DNA from: an uncultured Deferribacterales bacterium
GTDB taxonomy: Bacteria > Chrysiogenota > Deferribacteres > Deferribacterales > Mucispirillaceae
DNA length: 64,000 nt
Reading direction: 5' to 3'
Assembly (NCBI GenBank): GCA_947853665.1
Contig: CANTXF010000044.1
Location: 1 to 64,000 of the forward strand
A model generated the notes under the pieces. That model saw only the letters and a list, made by a program, of their open reading frames with translations, did not search any database and was not told where the DNA came from. The translations under genes and the position numbers were made by a program. Every line of letters begins with the position of its first letter. Position 1 is the stretch's first letter. Positions 33,233 through 41,247 of this stretch are shown here, one piece after another.

Positions 33233-33796
33233 TTATTTAATTACTTTTACGCTCTTTATCACGACGTTTTCAAGAGGCACGTCCTGATAAAAGCCTTTAT
33301 TGCCCGTCTGTACGGAAGCTATTTTATCCACGGTTTCCATGCCTTTTATCACTTTGCCGAATACGGCGTAGCCCCAGCCGGCGGTGGTTTTCGCTTTGTA
33401 GTTAAGGAAAGAGTTTGTTTTATGGTTTATGAAAAACTGGCTTGTGGCCGAATGCGGGTCGTTGGTTCTGGCCATGGCTATTGTGCCCCGTTCGTTTTTA
33501 AGGCCGTTGTCGGCTTCGTTTGCTATCGGGGTTTTAGCGGCCTTTTCCTTCATGCTTTCATCGAATCCGCCGCCCTGTATCATAAATCCGTTTATTACCC
33601 TGTGAAATATGAGGCCGTTATAATAGCCGGAATTTACGTAGTCGAGAAAATTCTTAACCGTTTCCGGGGCTTTGTCCGGATAAAGCTCAAGCTCGATGTC
33701 TCCCATAGAGGTGGACATAAGCACTTTAACCGGCGCGGCCCATGCCGAAGCCGTCATCGCCAGAGCGATAAGCGCCGCCAATAATATTTTTTTCAT
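33233..33796 (-). CDS. Periplasmic cyclophilin-type peptidyl-prolyl isomerase
   Basis: 187 residues. The signal peptide [20 protein letters not shown] is followed by a complete cyclophilin domain: [57 protein letters not shown]. It catalyses proline isomerisation of exported proteins. The domain is closely related to the adjacent cytoplasmic copy (shared [10 protein letters not shown] and LDYVNSG/TDYVNSG segments), so the pair arose by tandem duplication with different targeting. It lies 24 bases downstream of the paaK-like gene's stop codon. Confidence 0.95.
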   Translation of the reverse strand: MKKILLAALIALAMTASAWAAPVKVLMSTSMGDIELELYPDKAPETVKNFLDYVNSGYYNGLIFHRVINGFMIQGGGFDESMKEKAAKTPIANEADNGLKNERGTIAMARTNDPHSATSQFFINHKTNSFLNYKAKTTAGWGYAVFGKVIKGMETVDKIASVQTGNKGFYQDVPLENVVIKSVKVIK

Positions 33797-33820
33797 AGTT
33801 TTCGTTTCCTCCTGAACAAA

Positions 33821-35053
33821 TTAATTTCTGTTATTTATCACCCGCTTTGCCTTGCCTTCGCTTCTTTGCAGAGTGCCCTGGGGCACCAGCTTAAGCTCCG
33901 CGTGGAAAGAGAGAGTGTCGTATATTTTTTCCGATATCCGCTCTTTAAGTCCGGAGGGACACCGGCCTTCCGTTTCCATTATAAGGGTTATGGAATCTTT
34001 GCCGCTTTTTTCTTCCAGAGTGATTACGTAATTGTCGGAAACTTCCGGGAACATCATCAGTATGGACTCCACCTGGGACGGATAAAAATTTACCCCTTTT
34101 ACTTTAAGCATTTCGTCGGTGCGGCCTTTAAGCCGGGCCACCCGCAGGGTTTCAAGGCCGCAGGAGCATTTATCCCTGCCTACGATTCTCGTAATGTCGC
34201 TCGTTCTGTAGCGTATAAGGGGCAGTCCTTCCCGGGCGACTGAGGTTATTACCATCTCGCCTTCCTGACCGTCCGGCAGTGGCTCGCCTGTTACCGGGTC
34301 TATTATTTCTATTATATAGCAGTCGTCCCAGATGTGTATGCCGCACCGCCCGGGGCAGTCTATGCCCATTCCCACGCCTCCGGCTTCCGTCATGCCTATT
34401 ATATCGTAGGCTTTTATGCCGAGGGCTTTTTCTATTCTGTCCCTCATGCCGTCCGACCATACCTCCGCGCCGAAAATACCCGTTTTGAGCATTGTGGAGG
34501 AAAAATCGAAGCCGCTTTCCTCCGCTATTTCCATAAGCCGCAGAGGGTAGGAGGCTATGGCGGCCAGGGCCGTTACGCCCAAATCCTTTATAAGCTTAAG
34601 CTGCAGGCCGCTTCTGCCGGCGCCTGCGGGCACCATAAAGGCTCCCAGCTTTTCCGCTCCGAAATGGAAGCCGAACCCGCCGTTAAAAAGGCCGAAGGCA
34701 GGCGTTACCTGTATAATATCGTCGGAAGTCAGCCCGGCGGTCTTCATGCAGCGGCACATCATATCTCCCCAGTTGGATACGTCCCCGGCCGTCATAGGGT
34801 TTATTATGGGGGTTCCTGTGGTGCCGCTTGACATGTGCATGCGGGTTATCTTGTTTTTATCCGCGCAAAGGTATTTAAAGGGATAACCCACGCGCAGCAT
34901 TTCCTTCGTAAGGAATGGAAGCTCCGCGAGCTCCTCGTAGGAGTCTATGCGTTCCGGCAGCCGGAATTGGGCTGCGTAATCCGGGTTGTATTTCCTTATC
35001 CTTGCCGATGTTTTCTCGAAGCCTTCTTTCTGCCTGTCGCTTAACCGCTTCAT
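33821..35053 (-). CDS. paaK: Phenylacetate-CoA ligase-like AMP-forming enzyme (PaaK)
   Basis: 410 residues. It activates an aryl acid, typically phenylacetate, to its CoA thioester. The adenylation motifs are SSGTTGTPIINP (P-loop), DIIGMTEAGGVGMG, IEIIDPVTGEPLPDGQEGEM, RTSDITRI and GVNFYPSQVESIL; the family's CSCG metal-binding segment is present at DKCSCGLETL. It overlaps iorB by four bases; iorAB makes aryl-acetyl-CoA from aryl-pyruvates. The ligase could run in the acid-forming, ATP-generating direction or salvage aryl acids (inference). Indoleacetate is an alternative substrate. Confidence 0.92.
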   Translation of the reverse strand: MKRLSDRQKEGFEKTSARIRKYNPDYAAQFRLPERIDSYEELAELPFLTKEMLRVGYPFKYLCADKNKITRMHMSSGTTGTPIINPMTAGDVSNWGDMMCRCMKTAGLTSDDIIQVTPAFGLFNGGFGFHFGAEKLGAFMVPAGAGRSGLQLKLIKDLGVTALAAIASYPLRLMEIAEESGFDFSSTMLKTGIFGAEVWSDGMRDRIEKALGIKAYDIIGMTEAGGVGMGIDCPGRCGIHIWDDCYIIEIIDPVTGEPLPDGQEGEMVITSVAREGLPLIRYRTSDITRIVGRDKCSCGLETLRVARLKGRTDEMLKVKGVNFYPSQVESILMMFPEVSDNYVITLEEKSGKDSITLIMETEGRCPSGLKERISEKIYDTLSFHAELKLVPQGTLQRSEGKAKRVINNRN

Positions 35054-35547
35054 AAGTCACTTCCCAGCCCGAACAGCAGGGCCTGCTGATTGAGTTTTTT
35101 ATTTTGAGCCAAAATCCGGACGCTTTTTTCCGGGTGGAAGATTTCGGGAAACCTTGCTATGGTTTTCCCCAGCAGTATAGCTCCTGCGTGCATTACGCCG
35201 CCGAATTTTCCGGCGGCTGCCTTTCCTGCGTCTACGTTTATTATTTCAAAAGGGCCGCCTTCATAAAAGCCGTCCGTAATTATAACTCCTTTTTCCGACA
35301 GGAAGCGCAGGCAGCGCTCTACCTCGCCCGAATCCGTGCTCAGCAGAAGATCCGCCTCTCCGGCCCCAATGGAAGCCGACATGGCTTTTCCTATTTTCAG
35401 CGTGGTGTAGACGCTGCCGCCTCTCATAGCCATTCCGTGGGTCTCTGCCGATATGGTTTCGTATCCCAGGGCAGAGGCCAGGTTCCCGAGCAGATAATTC
35501 AGGGTTATTACTCCCTGTCCGCCTCTGCCGCATATTACGCATCGCAT
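35050..35547 (-). CDS. iorB: Indolepyruvate:ferredoxin oxidoreductase beta subunit
   Basis: 165 residues of the 2-oxoacid oxidoreductase gamma-domain family: GRGGQGVITLNYLLGN, SAETHGMAMRGGSVYTTLKI, and LSTDSGEVERCLRFL. It forms a complex with IorA, which carries the thiamine cofactor. It overlaps the PaaK-like gene by four bases and shares a single base with the end of iorA, so the three genes are one operon. It lacks the extra domains found in fused forms. Confidence 0.93.
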   Translation of the reverse strand: MRCVICGRGGQGVITLNYLLGNLASALGYETISAETHGMAMRGGSVYTTLKIGKAMSASIGAGEADLLLSTDSGEVERCLRFLSEKGVIITDGFYEGGPFEIINVDAGKAAAGKFGGVMHAGAILLGKTIARFPEIFHPEKSVRILAQNKKLNQQALLFGLGSDL

Positions 35548-37304
35548 TATTTATCCTCCGCTATCACGCCTCTGGGGCACACTTCCACGCAGCAAAGGCA
35601 TCCGTTGCAGGATGCGCCGTCTATTTCCACTGTTTCGCCGTTAAAGGTTATGGCGGGGCATTCAAAAACCTCGTAGCACATTCCGCAGTCCGTGCAGCCG
35701 GGGTTTACTTTAGGCGGCTTGCCCGCCTTCATTTTAGTTTTCGTAACGCACTCCCTGCGGAATATGACGACGGCGGGGCAGTTTTCTTCTTTAGCAGCGG
35801 CGATAGCCGCCTTTACAGCGGCGACGGAGGCTTTTATGTCGTAAGGGTCGATAACGGTTACGCTGTTTATGCCAAGGCCCTTTAACGTCTGCTCTATGGT
35901 TATATGGCCCTCCGCGTGGGGCACGGGCTGAAATCCGGTCATGGCGGTGGTCGCGTTGTCCAGTATGGCAACCGCTATGGGGGAACCGTTTATTTTGGCG
36001 TTAAGCAGCGCCGGTATGCCGGTATGGAAAAAGGTGGAATCGCCTATCGTGCATATTACGGGCTTTTCCGGGTTTTCCCGTTTAAGACTTTCGGCGAAAG
36101 TTATGGAAGCGCCCATACAGATACAGGTATCCACGGCTTTTAAATTGGTTCCCAGAGTGTAGCAGCCTATATCTCCCGGGTATATTCCAGAAGGGGCGGC
36201 CCTTTTTATTGCAAAAAAAGCGCTTCTGTGGCCGCAGCCCGCGCATAGGCGCGGCTTAGGCCCGGGGGCCGTTTCCGCCGGAGCGTATATTTTTTTATTT
36301 TCCGGTTTTTTCTCCATAAAAAGGTTTAATGCGTTTTCGCACGAGTCGGCTGTAAATTCCCCGGCGGAGGGCACGGTGCCCGTGTCCTTTCCATAGACCC
36401 TGTTTCTCGTTACGAAGCTCCTTTCAAGCAGGGGGAAAGTTTCTTCAAGAACGAGTATTTTTTCGTAGGAATTTTCGATTTTCGATATAAGGCCCTCCGG
36501 TATGGGATAGGGCATATCGAGCTTTATAAAATCCGCCGAGCCTTCAAACCTGTCTTTCATATCCGCGCAGACTGCCGCCGGATAGCCGCAGGCTACAACG
36601 GCGAAAGGGGCTTTCGGTTTTATTTCCAGCTCCGAGTAGAAATCCTCCGCTATTTCTTTCAGCTTTTCCGTCAGCTTTATATGGAGGGCCGCCCTGTGCT
36701 TCGGAGTAGCCGCCCAGCGGGAAGGGTCTTTTACGAAACGGCCGTGCCTTGGGGCCTCCGTTTCTTCCGGCAGGTCGAAAGACTGCCTGGAATGGCATAC
36801 CCGCATGACAGGGCGCACCATAACGGGCACGCCGTATTTCTTCGATATTTCAAAAGCCTTTTTAGTAAGGCGGAAAGCGTCCGCCGGGTTGGCCGGGTCC
36901 GTTACGGGGATTTTGGCGGCATAGGCGTACATCCTGCTGTCCTGCTCCGTCTGGGAGCTGTGGGGCCCCGGATCGTCGGCGGATATTATTGCCAACGCTC
37001 CTGATACGCCGGTATAAGCCACGGAAAAAAGCGGGTCGGCCGCGACGTTAAGGCCTACCTGCTTCATGGCGCAGGCCGACACGCTGCCGGAAATTGCCGC
37101 GGCCGCCGCAAGCTCCAAAGCCAGCTTTTCGTTTAAGGCCCATTGTGCGTAGCGCTCCGGGGCGTATTTCTGAAAAGACGAAAGTATTTCGCTTGAGGGA
37201 GTGCCGGGATAGGCGTAAAAAGAAGAAGCCCCCGCCGCTTTGGCCGCGTACGCCATAAGCTCGTTGCCAAGAAAAAAACCTCTGCCCATATACTTTAACC
37301 CCAT
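35547..37304 (-). CDS. iorA: Indolepyruvate:ferredoxin oxidoreductase alpha subunit
   Basis: 585 residues. It oxidatively decarboxylates aryl-pyruvates to aryl-acetyl-CoA with reduced ferredoxin. The pyrimidine-binding half begins GRGFFLGNELMAYAAKAAGA and has YPGTPSSEIL. The TPP-binding half has CAGCGHRSAFFAI, GDIGCYTLG and GDSTFFHTGIPALLNA. The C-terminus is a two-cluster ferredoxin domain (CTDCGMCYEVFECP, CNGCLCCVEVCP). A second in-frame ATG at 37289 has a better ribosome-binding site (GGGG at seven bases) and may be the true start. It is the first gene of the iorAB-paaK-cyclophilin run. Confidence 0.94.
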   Translation of the reverse strand: MGLKYMGRGFFLGNELMAYAAKAAGASSFYAYPGTPSSEILSSFQKYAPERYAQWALNEKLALELAAAAAISGSVSACAMKQVGLNVAADPLFSVAYTGVSGALAIISADDPGPHSSQTEQDSRMYAYAAKIPVTDPANPADAFRLTKKAFEISKKYGVPVMVRPVMRVCHSRQSFDLPEETEAPRHGRFVKDPSRWAATPKHRAALHIKLTEKLKEIAEDFYSELEIKPKAPFAVVACGYPAAVCADMKDRFEGSADFIKLDMPYPIPEGLISKIENSYEKILVLEETFPLLERSFVTRNRVYGKDTGTVPSAGEFTADSCENALNLFMEKKPENKKIYAPAETAPGPKPRLCAGCGHRSAFFAIKRAAPSGIYPGDIGCYTLGTNLKAVDTCICMGASITFAESLKRENPEKPVICTIGDSTFFHTGIPALLNAKINGSPIAVAILDNATTAMTGFQPVPHAEGHITIEQTLKGLGINSVTVIDPYDIKASVAAVKAAIAAAKEENCPAVVIFRRECVTKTKMKAGKPPKVNPGCTDCGMCYEVFECPAITFNGETVEIDGASCNGCLCCVEVCPRGVIAEDK

Positions 37305-37383
37305 ACGGCGTAACCACGAATCTGAAAATACTATACGACGCGCCGTATTATGTCAACGGCTTCCCCGGTTTAGGCCGCCGGTT

Positions 37384-37833
37384 TTATTTATCCCGGCATT
37401 TGGAGCAGAGGCCGGTAAGATACATGGAATGGCCGGTAAGCTGATAGCCGTATTTTTTCGCTATGGATTCCTGCATGGCTTCCAGCTCCGGGTCGTTAAA
37501 TTCTATATTTTCCCCGCATTCGGAGCAGATAAGGTGGTCATGGTGCGTTCTGCCTATTACTGCCTCGTAAACGGGTTTTTCGTTGCCGAACTTTACCTCG
37601 CGCACGATGCCCGCTTCAGTAAGCAGTTTGAGGGTGCGGTAAATGGTAGCCAGGCCTATGTTTTTATCTATTGTTTTCATTTTCGAGAAAAGTTCGTCCG
37701 TATCTATGTGGGTGTTTCTCGTCATAAATTCGTTAAAGATTATCTTGCGCTGGGAGGTCAGCCGTAATTTTTTTGTGGAGAGAAAATCAGTGAAAAACTT
37801 TTCCGTTTCGCTGGTCGGGTTGTTTTTTTCCAT
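37384..37833 (-). CDS. Fur-family metal-dependent repressor
   Basis: 149 residues. The N-terminal winged helix contains RLTSQRKIIFNEF and IGLATIYRTLKLLTEAGIV (the Fur recognition helix), followed by the metal-binding dimerisation domain HHDHLICSECG and a C-terminal CSKC, giving two CxxC zinc-type pairs. Fur is the likeliest type; PerR and Zur share the architecture. The Fur-like TTGATA-N5-TATCAA sites ahead of the TonB receptor and the four-repeat lipoprotein are candidate targets. It is transcribed alone. Confidence 0.9.
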   Translation of the reverse strand: MEKNNPTSETEKFFTDFLSTKKLRLTSQRKIIFNEFMTRNTHIDTDELFSKMKTIDKNIGLATIYRTLKLLTEAGIVREVKFGNEKPVYEAVIGRTHHDHLICSECGENIEFNDPELEAMQESIAKKYGYQLTGHSMYLTGLCSKCRDK

Positions 37834-37987
37834 ATGGCGCTCCTTGATTAAAAACGTGCGGCCTTTATAGGTCAGATTAGCTTAAAAGCCGGTGGCGGTA
37901 AAGTTTTTTTTGCCCGGTCGGAAGGGATACGGCTTTTTTATGCCGTATATGGTAATTGTCAGTGAAAAAGTAACGGCCTTAATATTT

Positions 37988-39328
37988 TTATAACATATCA
38001 CGCAGTTTCGTTCTTATAAGTTTTCCGTTGAAAGTCCTTGGGATATGATCCGTAACGCGTATATCCTTGGGACATTTCCATGGCTCCAGGCGCAGACTCA
38101 GATATTTATAGATATTCGTTCTGTCGAAGGTCTCGTCCGTTTTTAAAAACAATACCGGCACGCTGCCAGCCGTATTGTCGGCCTTGCCTACGCATGCGCA
38201 GTCTATCACTCCAGGATAGCCTTTGGCCGCGTTTTCTATTTCGTCTGGAGCGATTTTTATTCCTCCTACGGATATTATGTCCGATTCCCGCCCGACAAAA
38301 TAATAGAACCCTTCTTCGTCCCTGTATACCACGTCCTTCGTAATATATACTCCGTTTTTCAGAACGGAGGCCGTAAGCTCTGGCTTGTTAAGATAGCCTT
38401 TCATTATTATGGGGCTTTTTATGGCGAGGAATCCTTTATTGGTTTCCCCAAAGCCGGATATGGCTTTCATATTCTCATCCAGTATCATAATATGCGAATT
38501 AATATTTGGTGTGCCTATGCAGCCGGTCTTTTCGATATGGAGGGCGTTGTCGAAGCCCGTCATAGTGCCTGCTTCCGTGGAGCCGTAAATATTATAAATC
38601 TTTACTCCGGGAGCGATCTCCATGAAACGCTTTATATCGCTTTGAACGGCCGTGGAGCCTCCCAGCTCTATATAAACCAGGTTTTCATAATATTTTGCCG
38701 GATTTTCGGGCGTGAATTTAAGAAGAATATTAAAAGCGGAAGGGTTCATCGCTATGGATGTTACCTTATATGTTTCCAGGATTTTAAAAAAATTATCAAG
38801 AGGCAGTATGCCGTCTGTTATAACCGCTGAGCTGCCGTGAACCATATTGGCGTAGAACCTTCTAAGAGCGTAGGAATGGTTGAGCGGAGCGGCTATCAGC
38901 GCCACATTGTTTTCAGGCATATCTATACAGCTTAATATATTCTCCACCGTTGCGTAGTGGCTTTTATGGGTGTGGATTATGCCCTCCGGCGTTCCGGTGG
39001 TTCCGGTGGTAAAAAGTATATCGGAAACGCTATTTTCATCCGGCTCATATATTTCCGCGCCGGAAACGGCGGATTGCTTCATATCCTTAAGGTCGAAATT
39101 TTTAAATTCCTTTTCTCCGAAAACTAATTTCGCACCGACTGCTTTTTTTATGTTTTCCAGCTCTCCGGGAACGATTTTTTTTTCAACCGGTACTATGACT
39201 CCCCCGGCCAGAAGGGTTCCCAATATCATGACGGTAAAAAGGGAGTTCTGCATACCTGATATTATTACCGGGTCTCCGGGTTTTAAACCGCATTGTCTGA
39301 GATGTAGGGCAAAAAAGCCCATGCACAT
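37988..39328 (-). CDS. AMP-dependent acyl-CoA ligase with damaged 5' end
   Basis: 446 residues from ATG 39328, which has an AAGGAG six bases upstream. Adenylation motifs: ILFTTGTTGTPEGIIHTH (P-loop), YNIYGSTEAGTM, and VGRESDIISVGGIKIAPDEI with the C-terminal Lys (NGKLIRTKLRDML). The same frame stays open upstream to 39442 and reads a normal ligase N-terminus (IIEAILEHSKNLPDRTAVI, then SGDGKLSYKEL), but it has no ATG, GTG or TTG. An ATG at 39435, overlapping the preceding stop, is one base out of frame and stops after five codons. Thus either a one-base loss removed the true start or the shortened form is used. The substrate is unknown. The region is lower in G+C than its surroundings. Confidence 0.85.
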   Translation of the reverse strand: MCMGFFALHLRQCGLKPGDPVIISGMQNSLFTVMILGTLLAGGVIVPVEKKIVPGELENIKKAVGAKLVFGEKEFKNFDLKDMKQSAVSGAEIYEPDENSVSDILFTTGTTGTPEGIIHTHKSHYATVENILSCIDMPENNVALIAAPLNHSYALRRFYANMVHGSSAVITDGILPLDNFFKILETYKVTSIAMNPSAFNILLKFTPENPAKYYENLVYIELGGSTAVQSDIKRFMEIAPGVKIYNIYGSTEAGTMTGFDNALHIEKTGCIGTPNINSHIMILDENMKAISGFGETNKGFLAIKSPIIMKGYLNKPELTASVLKNGVYITKDVVYRDEEGFYYFVGRESDIISVGGIKIAPDEIENAAKGYPGVIDCACVGKADNTAGSVPVLFLKTDETFDRTNIYKYLSLRLEPWKCPKDIRVTDHIPRTFNGKLIRTKLRDML

Positions 39329-39434
39329 TGAAAGCTCCTTATAAGATAGTTTCCCGTCGCCGGAGATAACGGCCGTTCTGTCCGGCAGATTTTTAGAGTG
39401 TTCTAAAATTGCTTCGATTATGGTAATAGCCGCA

Positions 39435-39962
39435 TCAGTTCCTTATTAAGTTTTTCAATTTTTTCCAGCATTCGTCGAAGCCTTCGTCCTCCGGGCTCCT
39501 TACGGAACCTGTTTTCCCTTTTACAGGATTCGGGAAAATCAAATAATCGTCTCCTTTCAGCACCATGAATTTTGTCGCGACGGATATGGCTTCTATAATA
39601 CTGTGCGTTACGAATAATATTGTTATTTCAGCCCCTGCTTTATGCCATATATCCACGATTTCCCTGCCCAAAGTCGTTCTCGTGTCCGCGTCGAGGCTGG
39701 CGAATGGCTCGTCCATAAGTATTACGGACGGCTTCTGCGCCAGGGCTCTGGCTATGGCTGCGCGCTGCTTCATGCCTCCGGAAAGCTGATGCGAGTAATA
39801 ATCCCTGAAGCCGGAAAGCCCCACCATATTAAGATAATGGTTTACTATCTTATCCGTTTCTTTTTTTTGTTTTTTTGGAGCGTTTATCTCAAGAGGATAG
39901 GCTATATTTCCATATACCGTTTTCCATGGAAAAAGCTGATCGAAGGTATTTTTACTATAATA
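39435..39962 (-). pseudogene. 5'-truncated ABC transporter ATPase (nitrate/sulfonate/taurine type)
   Basis: The C-terminal two-thirds of an ATPase: Q-loop region TFDQLFPWKTVYGNIAYPLE, signature HQLSGGMKQRAAIARALA, Walker B VILMDEPFASLD, H-loop FVTHSI. An ATG at 39827 would yield a 130-residue fragment, but ABC homology continues upstream in frame to about 39962, where it stops abruptly at the 3' end of the acetyltransferase gene; Walker A and the first ~80 residues are missing. No permease or binding protein is nearby. This is a relic joined to its neighbour by a deletion or recombination, so it cannot hydrolyse ATP. Confidence 0.85.
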
Positions 39963-40753
39963 TCTTTTCCTTCGTTAAGGCTTAATTCTTCCCAGAAAGC
40001 GTTGTAGGCTTCCCGTATTCCTACCAGTTTGACCGTGAAAACGTCCGTATATTTTTTTATTATGCCGTGTTTTTTTAAAAATTTTTCGGTGCATACGGTC
40101 TTTACATTCAGCTTTAAATCCCTTACATACATAGAGTATGTTCTTAAGGCTTTTTCTCCGTTTTCGTTTATATAATATCCGGTAAATTTTTTATGATATC
40201 GATGTTCGGCCAGCAACGCCTGTTCCACAAAATGGACGAAAGAAAAACCCTCTCCTTCGTTATTTATATCTATGCTTAAAAACTTTGCCTTTTCGTATTG
40301 ATGGAGCAAAAATGCGAAAGGAGAGTCGCCTCCCCAGGCGTCTATATTTTTTAACGAGGTGAGGTAATCTCTATCCTTTCCCCATACGGCAAAGGAGTAT
40401 ATAGGGTGTGATGTCCTTCTGAAACCGCTTCTTTTGCGGGCGGCGTCGCCCAGTATGCCGGTAGCGCTTTTGGTTGAGTTATAATCGAAAGCGCCGCCTG
40501 CGCAGAATTCAAAATTAAACGTTGGTATAAGCAGGGTTCCCCTTTCTCCTACCGATTCCATTAGGGCGTCCAGAACCGCGTTCATTGCGTCGTTTTTAAT
40601 CTCTTCCGTGGTCTTACCGCGCTCTTTTAATTTTTCGAAGGTTTTGTAAAGAATGTGGGTGCTGTCCGAAGCGACATACAAAATATCGCCTTTCCGCACG
40701 CCTATCTTTTTAAATGCTTTTATCAGTGTGTTTTTTATATCCATAGCTGCCAT
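39902..40753 (-). CDS. AAC(3)-like N-acetyltransferase
   Basis: 283 residues of the aminoglycoside 3-N-acetyltransferase fold: VRKGDILYVASDSTHI, LLIPTFNFEFC, GILGDAARKRSGFRRTSHPI (the conserved R-S-x-H-P block), SPFAFLLH and VHFVEQ. Members in surface-glycan and natural-product clusters acylate amino sugars, so drug resistance should not be assumed. The last ten or so residues are translated from the DNA of the truncated ABC gene in another frame, so the natural C-terminus is probably lost. An alternative start lies three codons downstream. Composition is AT-rich compared with the rest of the window. Confidence 0.8.
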   Translation of the reverse strand: MAAMDIKNTLIKAFKKIGVRKGDILYVASDSTHILYKTFEKLKERGKTTEEIKNDAMNAVLDALMESVGERGTLLIPTFNFEFCAGGAFDYNSTKSATGILGDAARKRSGFRRTSHPIYSFAVWGKDRDYLTSLKNIDAWGGDSPFAFLLHQYEKAKFLSIDINNEGEGFSFVHFVEQALLAEHRYHKKFTGYYINENGEKALRTYSMYVRDLKLNVKTVCTEKFLKKHGIIKKYTDVFTVKLVGIREAYNAFWEELSLNEGKDIIVKIPSISFFHGKRYMEI

Positions 40754-40938
40754 GTAACATAACCCGGAGCGTTTTTATTTATTGTAAATTTTATACTGCA
40801 CTAAACGTCAGTTTAATTTTTAATATATATATATATATTGTATTCTTTTCAACGTAAATGATAAAATTATTCCTGACGGCAATAAAAAGCTTGCAAAAAA
40901 AATTCGGATTGGATATATATTTATCTCGCAAACGCGTT

Positions 40939-41012
40939 GCGCTCATAGCTCAAATGGATAGAGCATTTGACTACGGATCAAAAGGTTGGGGGTTCGACTC
41001 CTCCTGGGCGCA
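40939..41012 (+). tRNA. tRNA-Arg (anticodon ACG)
   Basis: 74 bases fold as a cloverleaf: acceptor GCGCTCA with TGGGCGC, D arm AGCTC...GAGC, anticodon stem TTTGA/TCAAA around loop CTACGGA (anticodon ACG, reads CGU and, as inosine, CGC/CGA), T arm GGGGG TTCGACTC CTCC. CCA is not encoded. An AT-rich upstream region (40754-40938) is the likely promoter. The ORFs overlapping it are spurious. Confidence 0.95.
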
Positions 41013-41025
41013 CTCATTAAAAATG

Positions 41026-41052
41026 CCCGCGGAATTTTCTGCGGGTTTTTTT
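41026..41052 (+). terminator. Terminator after tRNA-Arg
   Basis: CCCGC (41026-41030) pairs with GCGGG (41041-41045), followed by seven T. Between here and 41247 no gene is visible; an inverted repeat CCCGCTT...AAGCGGG near 41183-41200 may terminate dgt from the other side. Confidence 0.85.
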
Positions 41053-41247
41053 ATCAGAATAATACCCTTTCGCAAACCGGCGTAAAATTATTGCGGAACA
41101 TTTTGCAGGCGGCTTCCAGGCAGCGGCTGATAATTATGCCCGGGCGCCTTTTGCGGGCGCTTTTTAGTAAGCTCCGGGTTTATCCCGCTTATGAAGCGGG
41201 CGTTACTGTCATTTTCCGCTGTTATCGGCGCCGCGATACGGCAGCCC

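Noticed and set aside
39902-40753. Aminoglycoside resistance gene
   Set aside because: The AAC(3) fold is shared by many enzymes of glycan and natural-product synthesis; resistance cannot be inferred from the fold, and the C-terminus is altered.
40939-41012. tRNA-Arg as the attachment site of the low-G+C segment 37988-40753
   Set aside because: The segment lies at the 5' side of the tRNA, no integrase is present and I found no direct repeat of the tRNA 3' end, so integration at this tRNA is not supported.
40858-41085. Possible 75-codon ORF across the tRNA-Arg region
   Set aside because: It runs through a complete tRNA cloverleaf and its terminator, so it is not coding.
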